Below are positions 45,387 through 58,557 of a DNA stretch of 64,000 nt, in pieces (the stretch's first letter is position 1; each line of letters begins with the position of its first letter). The stretch is from Kingdonia uniflora (lineage: Eukaryota; Streptophyta; Magnoliopsida; Ranunculales; Circaeasteraceae): contig JACGCM010000420.1 of assembly GCA_014058105.1 (NCBI GenBank), forward strand, positions 1 through 64,000. The letters are read 5' to 3'. Both the position numbers and the translations under genes were made by a program. The notes beneath the pieces were generated by a model. It did no database searches, was not told the origin of the DNA, and saw only the letters and a list, made by a program, of their open reading frames with translations.

Positions 45387-47743
45387 TTGCAAGTGTTGAA
45401 GATGGTGAAGACTCGTAGTATGGTTCTTGAAGAGAGAATTACTTCTAAAATGCAGGGGTTGAAGTTGAAGTTTTTCAGAGATCAATCCTTAGAGAATCTG
45501 ACTCCTGTTCCAGTTCCTTCGACGTATCAAGGAATATCAGAAAATAAAGCGGCTGAAGCTGAGGAGGATTTTTACTATAGATGGTGGTTTCACCACATTG
45601 TCTTGACAGGTGAGCAACGTTGGGTTTGTCTTTGCATTCTTGCGGAAAACAAGGTTAGGGAGACATATGCAGGGATTAACGTAACTGTGGTGCAGTTGTG
45701 CTGATGTCTTGCGTCATAGCGGATTCTAAGGTCGGGCCATTTTCATTTCTACCAACTCTGAGGAGTTGGTAGTTATTGGAGAGGCAGTGATGGTAGTGGA
45801 GGAGGTCGGTGGAGAATGAAAGTTTGCTTCTATATTTCCATCACTACTTTACGCTGAGAAAACCTTCAGTTTTTAGGGTTGGTTCAAGCACAGAGTCTCC
45901 TGTTCCCATAGTTTCTAATTGAAGTTTGTTTAGACTTTGACCAAACTCATGGGAGGGAGGATATTGGTTGTTTCCAATGTCTACTTTGCATCAGGGTAAA
46001 AAATTACTGAAGTAGGACAAACTGAAGGATTTAAAGATTCGGAGTGCCTGAAAGACTTATTAGTTGTAAAAGCACTGAAAAACTTGTTATTTGTAAAGTA
46101 CCTGAAGTTGAGTATTGGACAAAACTTCATCTGTAAAGTACCTGATGTCGAGTACTTGAAATACTTCTTATCTATAAAAGCACTTGCAATATGTTTCAAG
46201 ATGAATACAATTTGTTATCCAAATTTGTGTTGATATAAAAATCGAATAACTCTAGAAATCGAGCTGTATGATGGCGTTGTATGAAATAAAATGTATGAGG
46301 GCAAAAAGTAAAATACTTATAATAATTGAACTTTTATACATTTATCTTTGAATATATGTGTTAAGAGGCGAATATTATTCAATCTCTGAGCTGGAAATGC
46401 GGGAGGAAAAAAAATTTGTAAGAGTTTTAGAATGAAAAATCGATCTCGTAAAGGTCATTCTAGAAAATTAGATCTGGAAATAATAAGTTTGATCTGTAAC
46501 AGTCTGGGATTACTAAGTTCGATAGGAAGAGATACGTTCAAATAATTTCTCCCAAGATAAGGGGCGTCTGTTACGAGATAAACGGAAAATAACATGATTT
46601 GCGTAAAATTGATAGTAAAATTGGATAAATAAGTGTAGAATGATTTCTAATTCTGGGGAAAGAGATAAGAATGGTGTGAACTTGAGCCCAAAGAATCCAT
46701 TATGCTGCTGAAGGACGATTGACAATAAAGATCGTTGAAGTGCGTGAGAGAATTTTTGGACTGCTTGATTATGATGTTGAGTTGCCAGTGAGGGAATGTC
46801 AGTTCGAAGGCTTAGATTCGATGGGCAGGGAACTTGAGTATGCACGTTTTTTATATGAAGGGTTTTTTTGCGAACTGGTGACGGATCCTGCAGATCGAGA
46901 AGCGGGGGTAGGACTGATTGCTGAATAAGAGATCGATTTTGAGGATGCGAGGATCACTGTAGGTTTATTAATTGGATGTGGCTTCCCAGGGCATGAAGGC
47001 AGTTTTAGATGTAGTTATATGTGAGGTGAACAAAGTTGATATAAATAGAGGTGATGGAATGTAACTGCTTGTGTTTGAATAATCTAAAAGGAATTGTTGT
47101 TGAATTGATCCTCTATTTTTGTGATGGCTGTTTGCGACTGTTGTAAAATCTGGATTTAAAAATATTTGAAACTCTGTTATGTGAGCTTTGGAAATATAAA
47201 AGAAGAAGGGCGCACAGAAAAAGTATGGACTTTTTGATTTTGTCCCATGTGCAAAAGTTGTGAAAGCCCGATTGCGTGTAATAGTGAGTCATCATGAATG
47301 TGGTGAGGTCAGAAGGTAATTTGGAAAAGAAAGATAAAAATAGAATAAAATATAAGGGAAAAAGTAATGATGGGAAGGCATTTTTACCCAAAAGGTGCAA
47401 GGCATCTGACATTGATAGTGGAAGGGATGCTTCAGCTCCAAAACTGAGGATGGCTCGTGTGAGGCTCAATAACTGCCAGCAGTTAGAGAGAGAAAATATA
47501 AATACTGCTTCATCTTCGTCAATCAAACATTTTTCAACTTCTGAAATCTTAAAGAACAGTGAGAGAGGAAGAAAAAAGAGAGGCACAAATAGCACAAAAA
47601 CTCATAGAGATTTAAGCGAAAGGGATTATCAAACAAGGCGTGAGAGAGTCGTTGAAACTGGGTTACGAAGGTGGTTGTACAGCAGCGTGGTGAGGGAAGG
47701 ATTCGGCATTGCCTCAGATTTATACTATAACATAAAAGGTTAG
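45387..47743 (+). pseudogene. Additional plus-strand frames upstream of the coiled-coil gene
   Basis: Three separate frames (45,387-45,704; 46,719-46,928; 47,294-47,743) read on the same strand as the coiled-coil gene. The first starts MVKTRSMVLEERITSKMQG, the second has VELPVRECQFEGLDSMGREL, the third is basic and Ser-rich. I recognise no family in any. They may be upstream exons of the antisense gene or unrelated frames; evidence is only strand and position. Confidence 0.3.
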
Positions 47744-47914
47744 TAGAGGATTTGTGATGTGTATACGTGATTTTTGAAGATTATTTGGTATTGCTAAGAA
47801 AAGTGATAAATTACTGTTTATAGTAATCTATGAATTTTTTTTGTTATATGATATATGAAAGATATTTGACTGCGGTTCACGTATATTAATAGATAATAAT
47901 AGATACCTAGACCT

Positions 47915-50900
47915 GTGTGTAGGTTAAACGTGTCGTATAGGATAAAATCATTCCTTGTAGTTGATATGAGGAGTTCCCCTTTAAGTGAGGCATCGACCTC
48001 TAGTCGGTCGGTTGAGTCAGAGATTAGAACGCCTGAAAGTAAGGAAGAAGGAGGTGTTGATCAATATCCTGGTTTCCTTGGAAGATTGGTATCCTATCCT
48101 CCTCGTTCAGATGCATTCAAAGAGTTTTGTAAAGCCAGGGCTTCTATAAAAGGTAGATGGGGTAACTGTATAGATTATGCCAGTAGGTAATTTAGGGGTT
48201 GTACTGTAGTAACGGGAGATGAATATTTTTATTTTTTGACTGATTTGGCGAAGGAGAAAAGGGATAGAGTTATAGAGGAAGCGATCTCTTTGGAGTATTT
48301 CAATGGGGATGCTCAGACTGAACAGTTAGAGAGTTTTTTATGTTACCTATCTCCGTTGGAGTATTGGTTGAGTCTTCCCCTTAGCAATCTGGCAAAATGG
48401 ATTATGAATCTCATAGGGGCATATCCCGTTCAGATGAACGGGAACATGTGGGAGGTGATAAGTATTTGTGAAACTTTGAATATTCGGTGGGAAGGAGATG
48501 GGAGAAGAATGATGATAACCACTGAGGATGTATTGCAGTTTTATAGTGTAAAAAACTATTCTGCAAGTGGAGGGGCATATTTCTGTGCGGGCGCAACTCG
48601 ACCTCGCTTATTCGATCTGAACTCAGCAGGTCGACCATGGAAAGATAATGTGATTTGGGTGAAGGGTGATTGCCTTCAGAGAGATGATGAAGAACCCATG
48701 GAACTTCTCTTTTGAACTTTAAAGCAAAGTAAGTATAACCATGAAAAATATATGAGATTAATAATTAAAATTGTATGACAACGAAATGCTCGCTGATGTT
48801 AATGTTTTTTATGTTGCAGGTCCTAACTCATAGGTGAAGAGGAAAGAATCATTATTGGATACAGTTGCTCAAGAGGAGACAGAACTCGAGGCTGTACTAG
48901 AAGATCTTGGCATTAGTGGAAAAAAACGTGTTAACAGTCGGGTTGACAAAGTTCTGAAATCTCAGTCGACAAGGCTAATGACGAGTACGAATGGCAGCAA
49001 GAAGAAGGGGACCGATGGGGAAAGGCGAGCAAACTTGCTTAAGGCCCCTGGAGCGGAATGCGCGGGATTACCTGAGTTTGTTATGTCGACCAAATTAACT
49101 CAAACGCTCCCCAAAAGGCAAATGCTGAAGCGTCCTTCAGCTTCCGGGACCACGGGAAGTGGTGAGGCCAGGGAAAAAAGGAGAATGGTTGAACCTGAAA
49201 TGTTGGGGGTAAAGGTTATAGAAGATCAACCTGTAGGGGAAGATGATTAGAAAGAGGTGGAGGAAAAGGCCAGGTTGACAGCTCTCCAAGGGGAGGAAGA
49301 GATGAGCAGAATGGTATATTCATAAGCTCAAATACGTATTGTAATAGATTTTGGTATTATGATTCGAGCTCATTAATAAGGTCAATTCTATTTAATTTTT
49401 GCAGGCTGCTCAACTGATGAAGGGAATATGCCTCGGGTTTGAGGAGGAGAGGGCTGAGCTGAAGAGGAAGAAGGTCAAGATCGAAAGGAACGTAACTCGA
49501 TTGAAATCTGATTTGAGCAAGGAGGGGAAGCGACTGGAGGCCTTGAAGGCTTCCTAAGTTGTAGAGATCAATAAGCTTCAGGCGGAGGCGAGAGTAGATT
49601 TGGAGGAGGCGGTAGCTGAGCGTGACAGGCTCGGGCGTCACCTTATGTCTAAAGGGTATTCTGAAGATGAGGTTGACGCCATTAGGGCCGACACCTATGT
49701 GGAGGTGGACGAGGATGAAGAGACTGAAGATGTTATCACTGACGTTATGGAAGGGCTAGATGGTGTATCTCCCCAGACGGTGAGAGACAGCCAAGGGGAT
49801 GACAATGAATGCCTAGAGTTGGAAAATTAGAAGGTATGATAGTGTGATAGAACTACGATTGTATGAATATTTGAGAATGTTTGTAAACTATAGATATATT
49901 TTCAATTAAATTCTGTTGGCTAAGTTGCTTTCATAAACCTTGTTGTAGGATCTTAAGGACATACACCTAAGAATAAAAGATTTAGAGGTTGAGCTTGCTA
50001 TGGATAGAGAGACCTCAACGTCCCTATTGTCTTTGCAAGCGGAGCTGCAGGTTAGAATGGAGCAAAAAATATTTGATTTGTACATTTCATTAATATAGAG
50101 GTACAAAGTAATAGATAGAGTGTAGACGGACCGAATACTCGTTACCTATTTAGGTGCAAACGATACTGGAATGGTGCGTGTAAAAGATGTTAGTCTTTGG
50201 CAAACTAAAATATAGAGACTGTGTAGACTTGGAAGTATATGTTATGGAGCATTCATCCGAGATTGTTCTTCAACCTCAAGTTCAGAAGTAATTTTACACA
50301 GTTGATGTCAAAAAATAGATATCTTGTTAGAGGTGAGTCATATGTAGTGATTGAGTGTTCTGAATCGAACTTGATATAATATAACTGTTATGTGCAGGTC
50401 AAATTAAAGTCAGCTCGCTTACGCAAAGATGAAGCTCGTCAATGTAACTAAGAGTTTGTGGAGGAGTTTAATAGGATGAGAGAGGCGAATAAAGATAGAG
50501 AAGATCAACATGTAAAGGTACACTTCAAGTTTGTTGAGGTAACTCAGACATCTGTCGACCTGACTCGGCAAATTGAGGAGAAGGATGCCAAAATTGAGAA
50601 TTGGTAGAAAGAGCTCGAGGAGTTAAAAGAACATGCTACGAAACTTAAAAGCCCGAAAGATGCATTGGTGGTAAAGAGCAGGGAGGCTGACATGGCTCGC
50701 TACCGTATGCATGCTCTAAAAAGATTAGAAGAAGGTTTAAATCGGTCGAATCGGTCGATAGCTAGTTTGAGAAATAATATGGCCAGGAAAACTCATGATC
50801 AAGAGAAAATTCGATATGATCTGGCGAATAGCAGGAGCGAGCTGGGGTGATTGAAGAAGAAATTAGCTGATAAAGATAACGAGCTAAAGAAAGCTCATGA

Positions 50901-51701
50901 CGATCTGTCTGCGTCCGAAGTTGTAGCCGAACAATTGACTACAACTTTCTCTGTAAAAGATATAGAGTTTTGGATGGTACAATGCAAGTGTAATGAGTTG
51001 AATGAGAGAGTGGCTCAATTGAAAAATGATCTGGTGCATGCCAATTTGTGTGTCAAAAGCATCGAAACTGGCGAGCGATCGAAGAAGAATAAAAATGATG
51101 TCAAAGTTCCTCTTGTTCAGGGTGATGTCGCTAGTCTGTCAGTTCGAATAAGAGAGTTGGAAGGGGATGTTGCTCGAATTCAAGGGCATGCACGTAAAAG
51201 AGTGGAACAATTATAGGAGTGTTAAATAAAGCTTGGCGCCGCTCTTATCAGGGAAAAAGGGTTAGAGCGTGTTATTAGAGTTTAAGAGATTATGATAAGG
51301 GATAAATAGGATTGTTAAAGAAAATTCCAGATGTGGAAGAACTGAACAAGGAGATCGGGATACTTCGTGCTCTGGTGGCTGATTTGGAGGCGATTAATCG
51401 AGCTGAGTCAGCTAATGCTGACGAAAAATTTGTAAAGAACATTGCTTTTACAGATCTAATAGAAAGAGAACTGGCGTGTCAGAAAGCACTATACAAGAAG
51501 TTAGAAGATCGCCTTCAGAGGTCGAGGACGATTTTCTCTCACTCAGTTGTAACTCTGGTCCGACATTCAGAATTGCTATGGGCGGTGATTGATTATGTTG
51601 GAAAAGAAGTAAAAAGACTTAAGTTAGAGAGAGATACCTTGTTTGACTGTGTGTCAGCAAAGGGATGTATCTGCAAGGTTGATATAGATCGAGGAGATTG
51701 A
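47915..51701 (+). CDS. Antisense, spliced coiled-coil gene within the 3' part of element B
   Basis: Plus-strand exons, with splice signals: 47,967-48,728 (donor GTAAGT); 48,821-49,312 (acceptor TTGCAG, donor GTATAT); 49,405-about 49,833 (acceptor TTTTGCAG); 49,950-50,049 (acceptor TTGTAG, donor GTTAGA); 50,399-51,701 (acceptor GTGCAG). The first exon holds SLPLSNLAKWIMNLIGAYPV, VISICETLNIRW and FDLNSAGRPWKDNVIWVKG, resembling the putative gypsy-type transposon domain (Transposase_28). Later exons are long heptad coiled coil (AVAERDRLGRHLMSKGYSED, EADMARYRMHALKRLEEGLN, VPLVQGDVASLSVRIRELEG). Stops at about 48,188, 49,558, 49,828, 50,448, 50,608, 50,850 and 51,215 show decay. Antisense ORFs in the 3' region are known in Tat-lineage elements (Grande); function unknown. 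Confidence 0.6.
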
Positions 51702-51712
51702 TAGAGATGGTA

Positions 51713-52946
51713 GAATGTCGCAGACACATTGAAAGAGATGGAAACTAGTTTTACCTTTGCCTTATCTTATGTCTAGTAGAGTTCTTTGAGTGAAAACAAT
51801 TACTACCTTATTCTAACCGCATGGAATTTAGTAAAGTCAGCCAAACCAAGTGCATTCTTGATTTAACTGACATGATGTCACAGACATATTAATAGAGATG
51901 AAAGCTAGCTTTACCTTTGTATTATCTTATGTCTGGTAGAGTCCTTTGATTGAAAACAAGTACTACCTTGTTTTAATTACAGGGGATTTAGTAGAGTTAG
52001 CCAAACCAAGTGTATTCTTGATTTAACTGGTATGATGTCGCAGACATATTAAGAGAGACGAAAACTAGTTTTGTAGGGGCCTAACTTCTTGCGGAAGGGA
52101 AGTCGGCTCTTACATCACGGGGTTTAATCTTCAAATAAAGGAATTCAAGTATATAGCCTAGAATGTGAAAAATTAATAGACAATATGCTTGCGTTGAGGC
52201 CTGGAATGTGACTCTCCACGACCTCTGATGAGGATTTTTAAGTGTGTTTTTATTTCTGTCGAGTGGTCGAAGGTTCGAGTACTGGGTTTTATAAGGTGAT
52301 CGAAGGTAAATTGTATGGGGTCTGGGGAGAGATTTTCTAACCTCTCCTTAGTTCCCCATCTCTCATATTTATAGAATCATAGGAAGGGCTGAGTCACCAA
52401 GGTTAGGTCAGATTATAAGTGTACAATCCGGGTATCCTCCGGATATCGAGCGGATATCTCGGAGTTAGTGTTGAAGCCAGAAATGCAGGATCTGCTACCA
52501 TGCCATATCACTGTAGCTGTCTGTCGGTCTGTCACTATGTATTGATACTGTTGTCGTCTGAGGGTTCTGTCACTGTAGCTGACTGACCCGACAGCGGCGC
52601 CATTTTTATCTGGTGAGCCGGCTGTCTTGTCACACTTCGACCATGTGCGGATATGGTCAAAGTATTTTTGAAGTGAAGTTCATCTTCGAGGATTCGTCTT
52701 CGGGTAATCCTTGGGGAACTTGTTTGGAGGATTGAGTGGGCTTCGAGATATTTGGGTAGGCTTTAAAGTAGCCTTTGAGTGTCTAACTGAGGTAGAAGGC
52801 TGTGAGTAGGCTACTACAAGTTTTACCTTTTCCTTATCTTATGTCTGGTAGAGTCCTTTGATTGAAGACAAGTGTTACCTTGTTCTAATCGCAGGGGATT
52901 TAATAAAGACATCCAAATCAAGTATATTCTTGATTTAACTAGTATG
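51713..52946. repeat. Three-copy tandem repeat of about 160 bp, third copy split by a solo LTR
   Basis: Copies begin at about 51,713, 51,874 and 52,034 (GATGTCGCAGACA), each containing ACCTTTGCCTTATCTTATGT and CTTGATTTAACT. The third is interrupted at 52,071 and resumes at 52,824. They lie between the antisense gene and the pol 3' end. Tandem repeats in this position are common in Tat-lineage elements. Confidence 0.88.
52072..52818. mobile_element. Solo LTR inserted in the tandem repeat
   Basis: 747 bp, TGTAGGGGCCTAACTT...GGCTACTACA, flanked by a perfect 5-bp duplication AGTTT (52,067-52,071 and 52,819-52,823). The intact neighbouring repeat units show the empty site (ACTAGTTTTACC), so the insertion is exact. 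It differs from the LTRs of A and B. No coding content. Confidence 0.92.
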
Positions 52947-53079
52947 ATATTGATTAAAAGCTAGTATTATTTATGCCTTAATCTATGTATTGTCTACGAA
53001 GTAGAGAGATGTATGGAGAAAAAATTTTAAGTTTCATTGAATTTTGAAAAAGAATTTACATTGGATGGAGATATAAATC

Positions 53080-54230
53080 TCACTTCTGGAATGAAAAAGG
53101 GGTAAAACTGAAATGGAGTACTGAGAGACTATAATGATAATATCGTTTCAGTCGCCTAGTATTCCAAGGACTCAAAATGTGGACTCCCCCTTTTGTCATA
53201 AGGTAGTATGATCCTAGGCCTGAGAGACCTGTGATAAGGAATGGACCCTCCCAATTGTCTGCTAGCTTCCCAGCGTAAGGCTCTTTATGGTGTTGAGGAA
53301 TTTCTTTGAGGACGAGATCATTGATTTGGAAGCTACAACCTATGACTCGTTTGTTGTAAGAACTAGCTAGCATTTGGTGATATTGACCTAGGTTAGCGAC
53401 GACGCGTTCCTTGGTTTTATCGATCCAATTGAGGTTGTAAGCCAATTCAAACTCATTTTCCTCGTCAGTTAGCTCATGATCTTTAACTGGATGATGGTAT
53501 TTAGTGGGAATGACGGCCTTGGTGCCATAGACAAGGAGGAATAAAGTGCAGCTTGTCGACTGATGTGGAGTGGTACGATATGCCCATAAGACAAGAGGAA
53601 CTTCTCAAACCCAATTCCTTTTTTTTTTTCTGTGAGTGTAGCCTTTTCTTGAGTCCATCCACGATGGTTTTTTGGTGATTTCAGCTTGGACATTACCTTA
53701 AGGGCTGTAGGGATTGGATGGTGAGTGAATGATGTTGAGTTAGTTAAGGAAAGTTACAACTTTTTCTCCAATAAATTGGGGACCGTTATCGATACGAATT
53801 AGGTGGGGGCACCCAAACTAAGTGATGATGTGTTCCCAGATAAAGGAGATGACATCTTCTTCTTTGGTTTAACAGAGTAGAACTTCTTCTACACATTTTG
53901 TAAAATAATTGGTAGCTACGAGTAGATGGCAGCGGTTACCTGGAGAATTAGGAAATTTGTCAACAAGATCGAGTGCCCATCTTTTAAATGGCCAAAATAC
54001 CTTGCTTGGATGAAGTTTGAGTGCGGAGGCGCAAATCATCTTTCCATGTCGCTGACATGTGTCACATTTACGTGAGTACTCTTCTGCCTGCTTGTACATA
54101 TTGGGCCAGAATACTCCTTGTGTAATGGTTCTGTTTGCCAGTGGTCGACCTGTGGCATGGGAGCCACAAGTTCTTTCATGTAAATCGTAGAGCATCTCGT
54201 CCGCTTTCTACTTGGAGAGGCATTTGAGGT
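53080..54230 (-). pseudogene. Element B integrase
   Basis: The HHCC zinc finger (HERTCGSHATGRPLANRTI, CDTCQRHG) and FWPFKRWALDLVDKF lie in frame 54,195-53,869. LIRIDNGPQFIG and a QAEIT core (Glu present) lie in other frames at 53,810-53,690. The C-terminal frame 53,445-53,080 has NLNWIDKTKERVVANLGQYH and NRRLKRYYHYS-type endings. The core is split by stops near 53,877 and by frameshifts. Confidence 0.82.
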
Positions 54231-54540
54231 AAGGCCTCATGACTGAACGGCGGTATAAGGTACCGTTTTGATTGGTATAGCGCTTTGAGATGTTTATCAG
54301 TTGTCAGCGTTCCTTTGGATCTGCGGGAAGTGGTCCTTCATATTGGTTGTTGACACTGAGATAAACTAAGAAAGGCTTTCGCCATTCGTCGTCACCTCCT
54401 TTATCGCCCCTAGTGTTGATCGTGCATACAAAAATACGATCATTGCTGGGGGTTGAAATCACTTCGATCTGGAGATATCGAGCTTCTGTACCTAAGATCC
54501 CAGCTAGATTTACTAAGGAATCAGCGTATCTGCTTTCTCC

Positions 54541-55235
54541 TCAAGGAAGATAATCGAGAGTTGCTTGCACAAACTTGCTCATCCTATCTGCAACGAGGGT
54601 TGCATATTCAATCATCTTGCCATTCTTCTTGTATTGCTCAAAGTAATGGTAAACGATGAGTAGTGAATCTTTATAAACTAAGAGCTCGGGGACGCCGTGC
54701 TCGAGAACGAGATCGAATTCGTGAATGAGAGCTTTGTACTCGGTAACATTGTTTGAGGCCTTAAAATCTAAATGGATTGATTTCACAATTCTGTCGTTGT
54801 AAGGGGAAATCAATACAATTCCAATTTCTGAGCCTGCGGGTCCTGCTGATCTATCTTTGAGAAGTCTCCACCCATTCCTTGTTATCCATTCAGCTCGTTC
54901 GTTAAAATCTTTATGGGGTAGATTTTTGGTAACTTCTTCGGCAAGGCCAGGATCGTGCTCTTCCCACTCGTGATCTTCCGCTGGAAAATCCATGAGGAAA
55001 TAAAAAATGGCCTGCCCCTTTTTAGAATGACATTTTTCAAACTTGATATCATGTTCTCCCAAACTGACTGACCATTGTTGCACTCTCCTTGATTTTCTTT
55101 CTTAGATAGAACCTCCCGAAGTGGGTAGTTCGTCATAACTTTGACTGAATGAGCTTGGAAGTAGTGCTTGAGTTTCTGTGTAGTATAAACAAGAGTGAGA
55201 TGAAGTTTCTTGATTTTTAGAGTACCTCATTTCCG
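54541..55235 (-). pseudogene. Element B RNase H / RNase H-like domains
   Basis: The frame 55,083-54,541 (180 residues) starts MQQWSVSLGEHDIKFEKCHS and includes DRSAGPAGSEIGIVL and ASNNVTEYKALIHEFDLVLE, the duplicated RNase H-like domain of the Tat lineage, then a MIEYATLVADRMSKF end. The catalytic pattern around TEYKAL (usually AEYEAL) has Lys in place of the second Glu. Confidence 0.75.
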
Positions 55236-56503
55236 CTAGAGTGAGGGTTTTACTGATGAAGTAGACTGGTTTCTCGATTTTCCCTTCAAGTCAATGAGAA
55301 TCGAGCTGAGTAAAATATCTGTAACTGCTCGGTAGATTATTTGTTCCTTATTATTTTTTAGGGTGCTCATGATAAGAGATTTCCCCAAGTAGGTTTTGAG
55401 GTCCTGAAAAGCTGCTTCGCATTCTGATGTCTCTTGAACCTCTGTATTTGGTTGAACTTTTCCTCGATTGATGCAACCGCAGAGTAGTAGGAACAACCAA
55501 CGACAGCGGTCTAAAGATTTTTAAATGAAACGGTTGATAGCGACAATCTTGCCGACAAGTTTCTGAACGTCTTTCGTCATTCGTGGAGATGACATATCGA
55601 GGAGAACCCGAATCTGATTTGAATCGGCCTTAATCCCCTTATTGCTGATGAGGTGGCCTAGAAATCGACCTGAATATACTCCGAATTGACACTTATCAGG
55701 ATTGAGAAGCATCCTATAAGATCGAGAAATGTTGAATATTGTGTTAAGATCTGAAATGTGGTTAATGGACTACACGCTCTTGCACAAGAGATCGTCAATG
55801 TAGACTTCCATGACCTTCACGAGTTATGCTTTGAACATAGTAGTCATTAATCATTGATAAGTTGTACCTGTATTCTTGAGTCCGAAGGGCATGACTTTGT
55901 AGTAGTAAAGTCCTCTTTTAGTGATGAAAATGGTCTTTTCTTGATCTTCATCCAAGAGTAGAATCTGATTGTATCCCGAATTAGCGTTCATCATAGATAA
56001 AAGTTTATGACCTACTGTAGAATCAAGGATCTAATGAATATTGGGAAGAGGGAAACTGTCCTTTGGAGTATGTTTGTTGAGATCGGTGAAATCTACACAA
56101 ACTTAGACTTTCCCATTCTTCTTTGGGACAACGATGATGTTGGATATCTAATCTGGATACTTGGCTTCTCGAATGAATCCTACTTTGATCAATTTATCAA
56201 TCTCCATGTTACTTCATCTTGAAGTCACGGTGACAGGCACCGCTATTTCTGTTTGACTGGCATTGTATTGATGTTGATGACCAATTTGTGACATGTCTTG
56301 GCCGGATCGACCACTGGCATCTCTTCAAAAGACCACGCATGAACGTCTCAGTTTCGTTGTAAGAACTGATTGAGAACGCTTTTTTTGTGTTGAACCAGCT
56401 TAGTACCGATAAAAGTACCTCTGCTAGGTCCATCAATGTTAATGCATTCGGTGGGCTCCTCCATGGAAGGCTAATCATCGGGGTGATCTGCTTTTTGTAA
56501 TTA
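55236..56503 (-). pseudogene. Element B reverse transcriptase
   Basis: Minus strand, with stops: IVVPKKNGKV near 56,130, SMMNANSGYNQI near 55,995, YYYKVMPFGLKNTG near 55,900, and the catalytic VYIDDLLCKS near 55,800. LLNPDKCQFGVYSGRFLGHL and DVQKLVGKIVAINRFI (55,712-55,521) follow. The YIDD box is intact while the surrounding frame has stops. Confidence 0.8.
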
Positions 56504-57268
56504 TTATACATTATATCGGCCCGAGGTATCTAGAATAGCAGAGATGGTATTCTCGTAAGCTTGAGAAAACTTTTGACTAGCCCTAATTTCGTAGATCCCA
56601 TCGTTATGTTTGAAGCGGAGTGCTTGATGATAGGTAGAAGCGATTGCTTCCATGTTATGAATCCAACAACGACCCATAATCCTAAGATAACGAGATTTGG
56701 AGTTGACCACATAAAAGATGACGTCAATTGTGGCTGGTCATGCGTTAATAAGTTAGATGTTCTTTCCTACTGTCTCTTCCTTAGAACCATTGAATCCACT
56801 AATGTCGGCGTCGCTTTGAATGACTTGGTTGGCCAATCCCATTTGGTCAATAGTACTCTAAAAATGGATCTCAATACCACTGCCAGTATCGATCATCATT
56901 GTAGGCATGATAAACTTTTTCATCTTGAGCATTATGACTAGTGCATCATGATGTGGAAATTTGACATGGCTAGTATCGCAATCTTCGAATAATATCTCGA
57001 GCCGGCGATTGCTCGACTCAAGCAGAAGTTTGGCTTCTTTATCTTGAGGTATAAGATCACAGTATTCTGACAGCCTTTTGTGCTTGAATCTGTTAGGGTT
57101 AGTGATCTAATTAATCTCGATCATGTTGCTTTGGTGAATATGGTAGAGATGCTTCTCCCTAGCTTTATCTTCGACTTGGATTACTTCAAGCTGCTTCTTA
57201 TAGCTGCCATCCTTGTATGATTCCAGGTCGACAATATATTCCAATATCTGTCCCTCCTTGAAAATGTA
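56504..57268 (-). pseudogene. Element B protease region
   Basis: Minus-strand text includes DALVIMLKMKKF and MMIDTGSGIEI near 56,900 (aspartic protease D-T-G-S), then LRIMGRCWIHNMEAIAS near 56,670. Stops occur before and after. It is parallel to the protease of element A. Confidence 0.72.
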
Positions 57269-58557
57269 CTAGGGCAACTTTTGTAAAGCATAGTAATTGT
57301 TAGCAGAATGATGGTTTACCTTATGATGCATGCAGTACGGTCGGCTCTCGATGGGTTTTAATGGTTGTGAGAGACGGTAGTGATTATCCTTTGTCAGGAT
57401 TGGAAAAATTATGGAGATTCTAGCATTCATCTTTGGGAGGACCGGTTTGACTTGTGATCTGCCTTTTTGAGGGTTCCCGGTGTTTCCATTAGCGCGTTTT
57501 TGGTCACCCTGGTCCTCTTTTGGTTCAATGTTTTGATCTATAGATAGATCCTTTATTGAAAGGATGGATTTAGTAGATTTATGTCTCTCAGACATCATCC
57601 TTTCTAGGTTGACGTAACTATTTACATTGGTGATCATATCCTCCAAGGTTGCAAGTTTGTTGAGGAAGAGGTGCTCTTTGGCTTTAAAGTCGAGTTAGAG
57701 TACGTTGGTGAAAGTAGTAACAACTATTATCTGATTGAGACTATCCACTTTACGCGTTAGCTCTAAGAACTTCTTTGCAAATGCCTTGAGCTTCTCTCCG
57801 TGTGACTGTTTAAGACTGATATGAGAATATAAATTTTCTTCTTTGTCTCTGTTGTGAGCATACGTTTTGAGAAATTGTTTTTGCAACTGGTCGAACATGT
57901 ATATGGAGTCTTCAGGCGGAGAGTGGAACCATCGGAGCGGTTCCTCCTTCAGACTTATGGTGAACAGATGGCAGAGAATGTTGTTAAGATTGGAGTACAA
58001 CCCTAATGAATCACGGTATTGTTGAATGTGCTCTTTTGGATCAGTACCCTTGTATTTGCGAATTTTTGGAGTATGGAAACATTTCAGAATATCCATATCA
58101 AATGGGTCTTTGGCAATTAGACTCCCTTGTAACTTGGGGAGGTCGTCGATAACACCCATAACTTCTGCTTTGATTAACTCCTTAATACGCTGGTCTATAT
58201 GCTCTTGTGTGACATAGTGACAGGTCAGTTGACTGGCTTGACGAGGAGGTGGCAGATTATGAGTACCGGTACCTTCACTTAAATGATTTTGTACCGAAAT
58301 TCAAGGCGGAGGTCTCTATTCTTCCTCTTGGCGCATGGAACATCGGTGACCTCGGCTGATCTCAGACTGAACTTTACCTCCCAAGTGAATGGAGGGTTGA
58401 GGTTCAATCCGAATAATCCTGGAAATAGCTTTGCTAGTTGCTCCTTGAGGTTCCAATCTTTCTTGCGCAGAAACCCAAGAGGCGTCTGGCACCTGATTGC
58501 GGTCTCGTGCAGGTAAAGCCTGCTAAGTATTTTGCAGAACTTTAAGGCAGTCTGCAT
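57269..58557 (-). pseudogene. Element B gag
   Basis: The main frame, 58,159-57,695 (154 residues), has IRKYKGTDPKEHIQQYRDSL, NILCHLFTISLKEEPLRWF and KKFLELTRKVDSLNQII. It is followed after a stop by 57,646-57,269 with ATLEDMITNVNSYVNLERMM and a damaged zinc-knuckle end (PYCMHHKVNHHSANNYYAL, His in place of Cys). Further upstream, 58,557-58,279 may be the gag N-terminus. Gag of A and B share this layout. Confidence 0.8.

Noticed and set aside
53080..58557. Plus-strand frames over the element B gag-pol (for example 56,561-56,941)
   Set aside because: They are shadows of the minus-strand pol and show no domain of their own.
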